Source: Sphingomonas morindae
GTDB lineage: Bacteria > Pseudomonadota > Alphaproteobacteria > Sphingomonadales > Sphingomonadaceae
Direction: 5' to 3'
NCBI RefSeq assembly: GCF_023822065.1
Contig: NZ_CP084930.1
Coordinates: 824,501 to 888,500, forward strand
Length of the DNA stretch: 64,000 bases
The notes beneath the pieces were generated by a model. That model did no database searches. It worked only from the letters and a program-made list of their open reading frames with translations, and was not told where the DNA came from. Both the position numbers and the translations under genes were made by a program. Below are positions 26,859 to 34,483 of this stretch, piece after piece (the first letter of the stretch is position 1; the number at the start of each line of letters is the position of its first letter).

Positions 26859-27170
26859 GCGGACGTGGCGAAATCGGTAGACGCAGCAGACTTTACAATT
26901 GGAGTGCCCGTGGGGAAATCCACGGAGTAGAACCGCTCAAAGTCGGGGAACGCTGTCGGGGCTCCGGCCCCATGCCAATCCCGAGCCAAGCCCGCACCGG
27001 CCACCGGTGCGGGACGGTGTAGAGACTGGACGGGCGGCGCCTAAAGCCTGCGGGCCAGGGCGAAGGGACAGTCCAGACCACGAACGCCCTGTGGCGGCGG
27101 CGAAAGCCGAAGTGGTAAGAAAATCTGCTTCTCGTAGAGAGTACGGGTTCGAGTCCCGTCGTCCGCACCA
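26859..27170 (+). tRNA. tRNA-Leu(UAA) gene interrupted by a group I intron
   Basis: Exon 1 is 26859-26893 and exon 2 is 27120-27170. The acceptor GCGGACG pairs with CGTCCGC, followed by discriminator A and an encoded CCA (27168-27170). The D-stem is GCG/CGC and the anticodon stem GCAGA/TCTGC. The seven-base loop C-T-T|A-A-A-A has the intron between U34 and A35, giving anticodon UAA. A long class II variable arm (TCTC/GAGA) and T-arm ACGGG-TTCGAGT-CCCGT complete a leucine tRNA. Ordinary tRNA finders can miss it because of the 226-base insertion. Confidence 0.95.
26894..27119 (+). ncRNA. Self-splicing-type group I intron (IC3-like) in tRNA-Leu(UAA)
   Basis: A 226-nt intron placed as in cyanobacterial/plastid tRNA-Leu introns, after U34. 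Upstream U26893 can form the G-U wobble of P1 with the guide GGAGT at 26901-26905. Conserved core elements can be read: P/Q-like GCCAATCCCGAGCCAAGC (from 26974), R-like GTGTAGAGACTGGACGGG (27017-27034) and S-like AAGGGACAGTCC (27063-27074). P7 forms between GACTG (27024-27028) and CAGTC (27069-27073). A GAAA-capped P9-like hairpin (CGGC/GCCG) and a terminal G at 27119 follow. There is no homing endonuclease gene. Splicing activity is inferred, not shown. Confidence 0.93.
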
Positions 27171-27316
27171 AAAGCCCGGTTCCGCCACCGGCGCGCAACC
27201 CGGGCCCGGCGGCGGGGGCCGGCAGGCGCGACGCGGGGGACGGGCCGCCTGCGCCCGGCGAGCCCGAGTGGCGTGGACGATGGCCTTGGGCCCATCTGGC
27301 AGACGGGAGACGGTCG

Positions 27317-27484
27317 ATGGCACGGATCGCGCGCACCCTGTTCGTGGCGTTGGGCATCGCCGCTTTGGCGTTCGGCATCGGCCAATGGCGTCCCGGCCTT
27401 GGCATGCCGCTCACGCTCGCCGTCACGAGCCTCTGGGTGGCGCTTGCCATCGTGCGGCAGCGGGCGGTGAGTCGCCACCGCTAG
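27317..27484 (+). CDS. Small putative two-helix membrane protein (55 aa)
   Basis: A short reading frame, MARIARTLFVALGIAALAFG onward, with GGGAG about 8 nt before ATG 27317. Two hydrophobic segments (about 6-20 and 31-47, the second LAVTSLWVALAIV) are separated by a GQWRPGLGMP turn, and the tail is basic. It has a divergent relative at 27654. The pair's similarity in protein as well as layout suggests that it is real. Function unknown. Confidence 0.5.
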   Translation: MARIARTLFVALGIAALAFGIGQWRPGLGMPLTLAVTSLWVALAIVRQRAVSRHR

Positions 27485-27653
27485 AGGCGCGCGGCGGCCG
27501 GGGGGCACGCGGCCGCTGAAATAGGTGCGCGCTGTCGGCCCGGCCGCGCCCCCGGCCCCGACCCGCGCGCAAGGGGCCCACAGCACGGGCGGGCGCGCGG
27601 CCGGGCGGCGTACCCCATCGACCGAGCCCATGACCGCTGGAAGGAGAAAGCCA

Positions 27654-28094
27654 GTGACACGGAATGCGCTCACCCTGTTCGCGGCGTTCGGCCTCGGCCG
27701 ATGGCGGCTCGGCCTTGGCCTGCCGTTCCCGCTCGGTGCCGCGCGCCTGTGGGTGGCGCTTGCCGTCACCTCGCGGCGCGCGACCGCTCGGCGGGAGGAG
27801 CGCGGCAGGGAAGGTCCACAAGGACGCGCGCGCACAAGGGCGGGGATCCGCCGGCGCGCGGCGCGAGGCCGACAGCGGCCCGACCGCTATCGGCGCCGCT
27901 CCGCAACCAAGCCGCGCACGGGACGGGCAGGCGCCGGGCCGAGCGGCGTGATCGATCGCCCGACCAGGGTAGTTCGTGGACCTGTAAGGAAAAGGGCCGC
28001 TTTCGCCCACGCGCCGCCTTCACGGCATACGCCGCTTTTCTTGAATGCTGATTTTTCAATAGGCTGCCGGGCCCTAGTGGGAGAGCGGGCATGA
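27654..28094 (+). CDS. Divergent paralogue of the preceding small membrane protein, with Arg-rich extension
   Basis: From GTG 27654, preceded by AAGGAG with 7-nt spacing, the first 45 residues (MTRNALTLFAAFGLG, RWRLGLGLP, RLWVALAVTS) follow the 55-residue protein upstream. The frame then runs on for 100 arginine-rich residues with no predicted fold and ends in an ATGA overlap with the LepB-like gene. The extension may be the product of a lost stop codon rather than a functional domain. A shorter real product is possible. Confidence 0.4.
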   Translation: MTRNALTLFAAFGLGRWRLGLGLPFPLGAARLWVALAVTSRRATARREERGREGPQGRARTRAGIRRRAARGRQRPDRYRRRSATKPRTGRAGAGPSGVIDRPTRVVRGPVRKRAAFAHAPPSRHTPLFLNADFSIGCRALVGERA

Positions 28095-29029
28095 ATGATG
28101 GCTCGGATGGGCGACAGATTGGCAGGCGCGTCCCGGCGCGCATCGGGATCGCTGCTCTGAATATCGTCACGCCCGGCCTTGGGCTCTTCCGCGTAGGAGC
28201 GTGGCGCGCCGGGTTGGGCTTCCTCGTTGCCCCTGCTGTGCTGATGGCGCTGCTCGGCGTAGCGATGGGCTATGCACCCGTCACGAGTTATTCGAGCGCT
28301 ATAGTCGCGATCGCTGTCATTTCTGCGGCGATCGCCGCACTCTACATCGCGCCAATTCTCCTAACCTGGCGTAAGAGCAAGTTTCGTTCGCCGCCGTATA
28401 GTTGGTCCCGTTGGTACGGCTTGGTCGCCATATCGGTTGCGGTCGCTATTTTAATGCAGTTCCCCGCGCACGTCCTCGATCACTCCTATAAGGCTTACTT
28501 TGCGCCCGCTGAAAGCATGGCTCCTACGATCGAGAAGGGCGACATGTTCATCGTCGATATGCGTTGGCGCGGTCCGCTCGTTCGTGGAACGATCATCATG
28601 TTCAGAGGACAGGACAGTAATCGGGTTAGCCGGATCGCCGCAATAGCGGGGGACACGATTGAAATGCGGAACGGCGTGCCTTTTGTGAGCGGGAAGGCCG
28701 CGATGGAAACCGCACAGGGACAGGGACATTTCACCGGCTACGGCGGACCATATCAGGCTGCCATCTTCGGCGAGCGTTTTCCGGGTGAGCCCTCCATCCA
28801 CAAGGTCTTGGATACGGGCTCTTCGCAGTTCGACGACACCTTCGAAGCGACCGTTCCGCCAAACCACGTCTTCGTTCTTGACGACGATCGTGATCGCGCG
28901 GCCGACAGCCGCGTGCCGCCAAAGCTGGGAGGCGTCGGAATGGTTCCAGTAGAGGCTTTGGTGGGCCGCCCTATATATATTTATTGGAGCGCCAATCGGG
29001 CGAGGATTGGAACAAGGCTCGATCGGTAG
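28091..29029 (+). CDS. Signal peptidase I-like membrane protein lacking the catalytic lysine
   Basis: A 312-residue S26-family protein. Three to four membrane helices occupy the first 125 residues, more than in LepB. The peptidase fold then follows with the Ser box APAESMAPTIEKGD. The expected lysine of box D (KR-IGLPGD) is replaced: NRVSRIAAIAGD has Ser at that site. The last box is DDDRDRAADSR, close to GDNRDxSxDSR. The protein may be inactive, use another base, or cleave a special substrate. Codon use is visibly less GC-biased than in the lepB at 20280. It overlaps the small-protein gene by ATGA. Confidence 0.78.
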   Translation: MNDGSDGRQIGRRVPARIGIAALNIVTPGLGLFRVGAWRAGLGFLVAPAVLMALLGVAMGYAPVTSYSSAIVAIAVISAAIAALYIAPILLTWRKSKFRSPPYSWSRWYGLVAISVAVAILMQFPAHVLDHSYKAYFAPAESMAPTIEKGDMFIVDMRWRGPLVRGTIIMFRGQDSNRVSRIAAIAGDTIEMRNGVPFVSGKAAMETAQGQGHFTGYGGPYQAAIFGERFPGEPSIHKVLDTGSSQFDDTFEATVPPNHVFVLDDDRDRAADSRVPPKLGGVGMVPVEALVGRPIYIYWSANRARIGTRLDR

Positions 29030-29354
29030 ATGACCCAGCGGCGGTTCGGTCCGCTGTGTTCGCTTTCCAGGCAAGATCAGCCGCTTGCGGCCAGCGCCGC
29101 CGCTTCCTTCGGGAGCGCGGAGCGGTGATCGTCCTCCATCGGGGAAGACCGTAAGGCCTCCGGCTTTCTCGCTCGGTCACGAGGCACGAACGGAAGCGCG
29201 TTCCAAGCCTCGCGCCGAGAGAAGCGAAGATTAGGTCGTGAACTCATAAGCGGCCGCTCTTCGCGAAGCGGCGGAACGGGGTTTTGGGTGGTTTGCCGCC
29301 GGACCGCTCTCGTCTAGCCTTCGCTCCGTTCAGGCGAGCTATGGATAAGCGGGA
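29030..29354. other. Gene-poor stretch after the LepB-like gene
   Basis: 325 bases with lower GC and no credible gene. Contains small inverted repeats, for example CCGC-TCTTCGCGAA-GCGG near 29253-29271, that could form hairpins. Minus-strand openings here lack start signals or protein-like composition. Confidence 0.35.
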
Positions 29355-29357
29355 GTG

Positions 29358-29636
29358 ATGCGTGTGGGATCGCTTGGTTCGCTTTTCTTGACAATCCTCG
29401 CCACCGCTCCGCCGGGTGCCGCGATCGTCGCCCCCGTTCCGACGAAGGTCGATCAGGGCCGGGCCTGCTCGAATGACGAAATCAAATCGGGGGATTGGCG
29501 CACATGCAATCCCTGTACGGGGGAGGCTGGTGTTCGGGGCGACTTGGTCGTTTGTGACGGGAACCGAGATCAGACTCGGTACCGAATACCGCGCCAGCCA
29601 ATGGCCGGAGAGGCGGGCACCGCCAAGCCGAAATAG
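29358..29636 (+). CDS. Small exported protein of unknown function
   Basis: 92 residues from ATG 29358 (GTG 29355 also possible). A hydrophobic leader (MRVGSLGSLFLTILATAPPG) resembles a signal peptide. The mature part has four cysteines (ACSND, TCNPC, VCDG), suggesting disulfides in the periplasm. GC content is lower than in the flanking core genes. No family recognised. Confidence 0.45.
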   Translation: MRVGSLGSLFLTILATAPPGAAIVAPVPTKVDQGRACSNDEIKSGDWRTCNPCTGEAGVRGDLVVCDGNRDQTRYRIPRQPMAGEAGTAKPK

Positions 29637-29766
29637 CCAAAGGTTAGCGGCACAACGTCCGGTTCTGTGTTGGTGAGCGGCGCTCACCGGCGGAGACTGG
29701 GCGTTGGCTGCAAGTGGCTATGGTTGGTGAATAGGCGACCAGCCGCTTTTGACAGAGGAGGTGATG

Positions 29767-30267
29767 ATGCTGACGTCCAAACCGGCAACGCTACTGGTAG
29801 GCCTCGTCTTGATTGGCACCCCGTCTGAACGTGGGTTGGCAGATGGCATGTCACCACAGCAGCAAGCCGATGAAACATCGCTCATGGATCCCAACGGGCC
29901 GCTCAATCCGCACGGCTTTCCCCGCTTGAACGAGTGTGAACGCATCCCCCTCAGCGACCCTGCTTCCGAGGCAAAAGCCAACATCTCAAGAGGTGATCTG
30001 CGCCCGTTTAAAATCTATGGCTTCATAAACCCCAAGACTCAGGTCGCGCCCGGCATCACATGTCCGAGCATTTCCTTTTGGCCATACGCCTACAGAGGCG
30101 GCAGGTTCATATCGGATATGCCTGCGTGCGGAACAACGAACACCGCATCGAACGCGCCGGCGGAGAAGATGGAAGCGTATAATCGGATACTTGCGGCTGA
30201 TGCTCGTTTTCAACAACTCACGGGTTGTAAGCCCGCGCCATTGAAGAGCGACCCTGCGGCACGCTAG
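29767..30267 (+). CDS. Exported hypothetical protein with four conserved-looking cysteines
   Basis: 166 residues from ATG 29767, six bases after a GAGGAG ribosome-binding site; ATG 29764 is too close to it. A signal-like start (LTSKPATLLVGLVLIGTPSE) is followed by a proline-rich polar protein with Cys in NECERI, ITCPSI, PACGT and TGCKP. It is unrelated to anything I recognise. Base composition marks it as part of the accessory stretch with 28091 and 29358. Confidence 0.6.
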   Translation: MLTSKPATLLVGLVLIGTPSERGLADGMSPQQQADETSLMDPNGPLNPHGFPRLNECERIPLSDPASEAKANISRGDLRPFKIYGFINPKTQVAPGITCPSISFWPYAYRGGRFISDMPACGTTNTASNAPAEKMEAYNRILAADARFQQLTGCKPAPLKSDPAAR

Positions 30268-30541
30268 AGTCCGTCTCCGTTGGGTGACCGCGTTCGGTAT
30301 CATGTGAATACCCGCGTCAAGTCCGCAACTGGGCGGTAGCGGTCCGTCCGCTTTATGAGTCTACGGCCTCGCTAACCACCCAAATCACGCTGGTCCGCCG
30401 CCTCGCCAATCGTATCCGCCCGGCGCGACCATCCGTCCGCCGGGCGCGCCGCCACGGGACGTGCCGCGCGGCCATGCCCCCCCGCCCCGCGCGGCGCCGC
30501 GCCCTCTTCCGCCGGCGGCGCATCCGTGCGAGGTCGGCGCG
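30268..30541. other. Spacer at the right end of the accessory stretch
   Basis: 274 bases in which composition returns from lower GC (before about 30370) to the strongly GC-rich background. No gene or RNA seen. A composition boundary lies near 30370-30400. Confidence 0.35.
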
Positions 30542-31975
30542 GTGATCGGCCGCCTCTGCCTCTGCTCGCTGCTGCTCCTCACCGCCTGCCGGCGCGAGCC
30601 GCCGTCCGGCCCCTTGCGGGTGAGCGTGATCGGCCCCGCGCTGGCCGCCGGCGCGGTGCCCGCCGCCGCGACCGGGCCGCTGCCCGCGCCGGCGGCGACG
30701 CTGATCGCAGCGACGGGCCAGGGGCTGCTCCGCTTCGATGCCGCGGGGCAGATCATCCCGGGCCTGGCGGAGCGCTGGGCGGTGAGCGACGATGGCCGCA
30801 GCCTGTTGTTCCGCCTCGGCGAGGTGGATCAGCCGCGCGCCGCGCCGGCGATCGCCGCGCAGCTGCGCGCCGCCATCGCGCCCGCCAGTCGCAACCCGCT
30901 CAAGCCGCTGCTCGGCGCCATCACCCAGATCGAGGCGGTGACGCCGCAGGTGATCGATATCGAGCTGGCCGCGCCGCGCCCCAATTTGCTGCCGCTCTTC
31001 GCCCAGCCCGCGCTGGCGGCGCCGTGCCGCGCGGGCGGCCCGTTCGCGCTGCTGCGCCTCGATGCGGGGGTGGCGCTGCTCCGCCAGAAGCCGCCGCGCG
31101 ACGCCGATCCCGATGAGCCGGGGCCGGCGCCGACGCGCGTCGCGCTGCGGGGCGAGCCGGCGGCGCGGGCGGTGGCGCGCTTCCAGCTGGGGCGCGGCGA
31201 TCTGGTGCTGGGCGGCGGATTCGCCGATCTGCCGATCGCGCGCGCCGCCACCATGGCCGCGGGCGCGCTGCGCGTCGATCCGGTCGCGGGGCTGTTCGGC
31301 CTCGCCTTCGAGGCCCGCGCCACGGGCTTCACCGCCGCCGCCGCGCATCGCCGCGCGCTGGCCATGGCGATCGATCGCGCGCGCATCGCCCGGCTGGTGG
31401 CGCCGCCGGGCTGGACCCCCATCGAGGCGATCCTGCCGCGCGGCACCCCCGAGATCGCCACGCCCGTCCAGCCCGGCTGGCAGGACATGCCGCTGGACGC
31501 GCGGCGCGCGGCGGCGCGCGCGCTGCTGGCCGGGGCGCCGGCGGCGCCCGTGCGCGTGGCGCTGCCCGATGGCCCGGGCGCGCGCCTGCTCTTCGCGCTG
31601 CTCGCCGATGATTGGCGGCGCATCGGCGTCGCGGCCGTGGCGGTGCCCGAGGGCGCGCCCGCCGAGCTGCGCCTGATCGACGAGGTCGCCCCCGCCGACA
31701 CCGCCGCTTTCTATCTGCGCCGCTTCGCCTGCGAGCGCGGCACCGCCTGCACCGAGCCGGCGGACACGCTGCTGATCGCCGCGCGCTATGCCGAGACGCT
31801 CGACGAGCGCAGCGTGCTGCTGACCCAGGCCGATGCGCTGATCGAGGCCACCGCGCCCTTCATCGCGCTCGGCCCGCCGATCCGCTGGTCGCTGGTGGCG
31901 CCCGGGCTGGACCGGTTCCGCGATTCGCCGCGCGGCCTGCACCCGCTCGACGAGCTGCGCAGCCCGGCGCGCTGA
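30542..31975 (+). CDS. Extracellular solute-binding lipoprotein, family 5 (oligopeptide/dipeptide type)
   Basis: 477 residues from GTG 30542, which places a lipobox (LLLLTACRR) right after a short signal. An earlier in-frame ATG at 30461 would precede it with a proline-rich stretch and is less likely. The body shows the SBP_bac_5 pattern (GLAERWAVSDDGRSLLFRL, HRRALAMAIDRARIARL, ADDWRRIGV). Such proteins bind peptides, nickel or similar for ABC importers, yet no permease or ATPase gene is adjacent. Confidence 0.78.
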   Translation: MIGRLCLCSLLLLTACRREPPSGPLRVSVIGPALAAGAVPAAATGPLPAPAATLIAATGQGLLRFDAAGQIIPGLAERWAVSDDGRSLLFRLGEVDQPRAAPAIAAQLRAAIAPASRNPLKPLLGAITQIEAVTPQVIDIELAAPRPNLLPLFAQPALAAPCRAGGPFALLRLDAGVALLRQKPPRDADPDEPGPAPTRVALRGEPAARAVARFQLGRGDLVLGGGFADLPIARAATMAAGALRVDPVAGLFGLAFEARATGFTAAAAHRRALAMAIDRARIARLVAPPGWTPIEAILPRGTPEIATPVQPGWQDMPLDARRAAARALLAGAPAAPVRVALPDGPGARLLFALLADDWRRIGVAAVAVPEGAPAELRLIDEVAPADTAAFYLRRFACERGTACTEPADTLLIAARYAETLDERSVLLTQADALIEATAPFIALGPPIRWSLVAPGLDRFRDSPRGLHPLDELRSPAR

Positions 31976-32010
31976 CCGGCTCCACCCGGCGCTTCGTGCG
32001 TTATAGGGCC

Positions 32011-32427
32011 ATGCCCGCCACCTTCCAGTCCCTCCCCGGCCTCGGCCGCGATCCCGCCTCGATCCGCCAGCGGGTCGAACATGCCGAGCGGCTGCTCGAA
32101 GGGCTGATCACCATTCCGGGCCTCAACCGCAAGGTCGGGCTGGACGTGCTGCTCGACGCCCTGCCCGGCATCGGCCCCGTCGCCGCCACCGCGCTGGGCG
32201 GCTGGATCGTGTGGGAGGCGCGCAATCTCGGCCTGTCCAAATGGCAGATGGCGCGCATGGCGGGCAATGTCGGCTTCGACCTGCTGCTCTCCGCCATTCC
32301 CTTCGTGGGCGCGATCCCGGACTTTTTCTTCCGGTCGAACAGCCGCAATCTGCGCATCATCAAGCGCCATCTCGATCGGCACCATCCCGGCGCCGCGACC
32401 ATCGAGACCGAGGTGCGGCGCGCCTAG
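32011..32427 (+). CDS. DUF4112 membrane protein
   Basis: A 138-residue protein with the DUF4112 pattern: a short N-terminal helix, then IPGLNRKVGLDVLLDALPGIGP, two hydrophobic spans and VGFDLLLSAIPFVGAIPDFFFRSN. The function of the family is unknown. It starts at ATG 32011, 36 bases after the solute-binding gene, and is convergent with the RNase T2 gene. Confidence 0.88.
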   Translation: MPATFQSLPGLGRDPASIRQRVEHAERLLEGLITIPGLNRKVGLDVLLDALPGIGPVAATALGGWIVWEARNLGLSKWQMARMAGNVGFDLLLSAIPFVGAIPDFFFRSNSRNLRIIKRHLDRHHPGAATIETEVRRA

Positions 32428-32464
32428 CGGCCGCACCGCGCCGCGCCGCGGACGGGCGCCGCGT

Positions 32465-33181
32465 TCAGCCTTCCGGGGTGGCGATGCGCAGCGCGGCGCC
32501 CGGGGCGGCGCCGCCGGCGCCGGCCGGACAGGCGCGCGGGCGGCGATCGCGCCCGAGGCAGATCCACACCTCCTCCAGCCAGCCGCGCGCATTGACGTTG
32601 AGCCGGAGCATGTCCGCCGTCAGCCCCGGATTGGCGGCGGCGAACGCGGTCTGGAAATCGCGCGCGGTGAGATCGCGGCGCGCGGCGAGCGCCGCCATGT
32701 CGGGGCTGCGCACGCGCCGGAACAGCGCCGTCTCGGTGGCGAAATAGCGGCTCGGATCCGGGCTCATGCAGGTGCCGTGCTTGGCCCATTCATGCTGGAG
32801 CAGCTGCACCGAGGGCGTGGCGCAAAGGCCGGCGCGCAGCTGGGCCGGGCTGAGCAGCGGCGTCGCGCGGCAATATTGCGGCCAGCGATTGGGGCCGTCG
32901 CCATCGGGCCACAGGCCGTGCAGCGTGAAGCCGGTGCGCATCGCCGGGCTGGCGCAGCCGAAATCGCCCGGCCGCCCGCGCCGCGCATGGCAGGCCTCGG
33001 GCTGCCAGATCAGCGAGAGCGTATAGCCGGTGATCGGCACCACGCGCTTGGGCTGATCGGCGCTCGGCAGTTCGGGCTCGGGCCGCGGCAGGCCGGCGGG
33101 GATGGGGCAGGCCGGCGGCTGGGCGGCGAGCATGGCGGGCAGGACGAGAAGCGGAAGCGACACCAGGCGAAGCGGAAGCAT
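32465..33181 (-). CDS. Secreted ribonuclease T2 family protein
   Basis: A 238-residue RNase with a signal peptide (LVSLPLLVLPAMLAAQP). Both catalytic segments are intact: CAS I FTLHGLWPDG and CAS II HEWAKHGTC. It should cleave single-stranded RNA in the periplasm or outside via 2',3'-cyclic phosphates. Several cysteines fit disulfides. ATG 33181 overlaps the stop of the upstream membrane-protein gene (ATGA). Confidence 0.93.
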   Translation of the reverse strand: MLPLRLVSLPLLVLPAMLAAQPPACPIPAGLPRPEPELPSADQPKRVVPITGYTLSLIWQPEACHARRGRPGDFGCASPAMRTGFTLHGLWPDGDGPNRWPQYCRATPLLSPAQLRAGLCATPSVQLLQHEWAKHGTCMSPDPSRYFATETALFRRVRSPDMAALAARRDLTARDFQTAFAAANPGLTADMLRLNVNARGWLEEVWICLGRDRRPRACPAGAGGAAPGAALRIATPEG

Positions 33182-33591
33182 CAGGCGGACTCCAGGCGGC
33201 GGCCCGGCGCCAGCCAGGCGCGGGCATCGGGGCGGAAGGTGAAGGCGAGCGCGAGGCAGTGCAGCGCCAGGCGGCCGGCGCCGAGCAGGCCCGCCGCATC
33301 CCAGCGATAGGTGCCGCGCGCCGCGCCGAAGAGCAGGAGCGCCACGCCCAGCGCGAGCAGCAGCAGCGCCAGCCAGCGCGCGCCATCGCTGCCGCGCGCC
33401 GCGATCAGCCAGAGCAGCAGCAGCGGCACCGAAAGGCCGCACAGCGCGAGGAGGGTGGCGAGGAAGCCGGGGCGCGACGCCGAGGCCAGCGCGGCGCGGA
33501 TGGCGGACCAGTGCAGCAGCGTCGACCCCGCCCCGAGCGCGATGCCCGCCGCGTAGAGAATGGCGAAGCGCGTGATCGAGATCGGCCGCAT
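33181..33591 (-). CDS. Hypothetical four-helix membrane protein
   Basis: A 136-residue, strongly hydrophobic protein with about four membrane spans (FAILYAAGIALGAGSTLL, LATLLALCGLSVPLLLLWLI, WLALLLLALGVALLLFG, GAGRLALHCLALAF). No motif recognised. Translationally coupled to the RNase T2 gene. Confidence 0.7.
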   Translation of the reverse strand: MRPISITRFAILYAAGIALGAGSTLLHWSAIRAALASASRPGFLATLLALCGLSVPLLLLWLIAARGSDGARWLALLLLALGVALLLFGAARGTYRWDAAGLLGAGRLALHCLALAFTFRPDARAWLAPGRRLESA

Positions 33592-33616
33592 CCTGTCCCC
33601 CCTGGCGGCGGCCAGA

Positions 33617-34468
33617 TTAGGCCGGCGCCAGAGCGAGGTCGAGGCCGATATCCGCCGCCGGCGCCGATTGGGTGAGCCGGCCCACGGAGATATAGTCGAC
33701 GCCCGTCTTGGCGATGGCGCGGATCGTCTCCAGGCTCACCCCGCCCGAGGCCTCGCACGGCACGCGCTTGCCCACCAGCGTCACCGCGCCGCGCAGAATG
33801 TCGGGCGGCATATTGTCGAGCAGCAGCCAGGTCGCGCCCGCCGCGAGCGCGGGCTCGATCTGGTCGATCCGGTCGACCTCGACGATGATCCGCGCGATCC
33901 CGGCGGCCTTGGCGCGCGCCGCCGCCGTGGCGACATCGCCCGCCACCGCGACGTGATTGTCCTTGATCATCGCCGCGTCCCACAGGCCGAGCCGATGGTT
34001 GGTGGCGCCGCCCATGCGCGTGGCGTATTTCTCGAGGCGGCGCAGGCCGGGGATCGTCTTGCGCGTATCGAGCAGCGTCGCGCCGGTGCCCGCGATCGCC
34101 TCGACATAGCGGCGCGTCAGCGTGGCGATGCCGGAAAGGTGCTGGAGCGTGTTGAGCGCGGACCGTTCGGCGGTGAGCAGCGCACGCGCCCTGCCCTCGA
34201 TCCGCATCACCGTGGCGCCGCGCGGCAGCGCCTCGCCATCCGCCGCCCGCCCGTCCAGCCGGACATCGGGATCGAGATGGCGGAAAAAGGCGCCGGCGAG
34301 CGCGAGCCCGGCCAGGGTGATCGCGTCCCGCGCCACCAGCGCGCCGGTGAAGCGCGCCTCGGCCGGGATCACCGCGGCGGAGGTGATATCCCCCTCCGCG
34401 CCGAGATCCTCGGCCAGCGTGGCGCGCACAAAGGCGTCGGTGTCGAAGCCGTCGAGCGTGAAGTCCAT
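33617..34468 (-). CDS. nadC: Nicotinate-nucleotide pyrophosphorylase (quinolinate phosphoribosyltransferase)
   Basis: A 283-residue enzyme turning quinolinate and PRPP into nicotinate mononucleotide. Recognisable segments are ALNTLQHLSGIATLTRRYVEA, LDTRKTIPGLRRLEKYA, NHRLGLWDAAMIKDNH and SGGVSLETIRAIAKTGVDYISVG. It follows nadA by 15 bases in one operon for de novo NAD synthesis. nadB, which would feed NadA, is not in the window. Confidence 0.97.
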   Translation of the reverse strand: MDFTLDGFDTDAFVRATLAEDLGAEGDITSAAVIPAEARFTGALVARDAITLAGLALAGAFFRHLDPDVRLDGRAADGEALPRGATVMRIEGRARALLTAERSALNTLQHLSGIATLTRRYVEAIAGTGATLLDTRKTIPGLRRLEKYATRMGGATNHRLGLWDAAMIKDNHVAVAGDVATAAARAKAAGIARIIVEVDRIDQIEPALAAGATWLLLDNMPPDILRGAVTLVGKRVPCEASGGVSLETIRAIAKTGVDYISVGRLTQSAPAADIGLDLALAPA

Positions 34469-34483
34469 CGTCGCCCCGCCCGC

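Noticed and set aside
27041..27835. 264-aa minus frame across the tRNA intron region
   Set aside because: It runs antisense through tRNA exon 2 and the intron; Arg/Pro-rich, not a gene.
29244..29687. 147-aa minus frame in the accessory stretch
   Set aside because: Overlaps the better supported exported protein gene at 29358; no ribosome-binding site or domain.
26859..30380. Integrative element inserted at the tRNA-Leu gene
   Set aside because: No integrase, transposase or repeated tRNA end was found, so I report only a composition anomaly.
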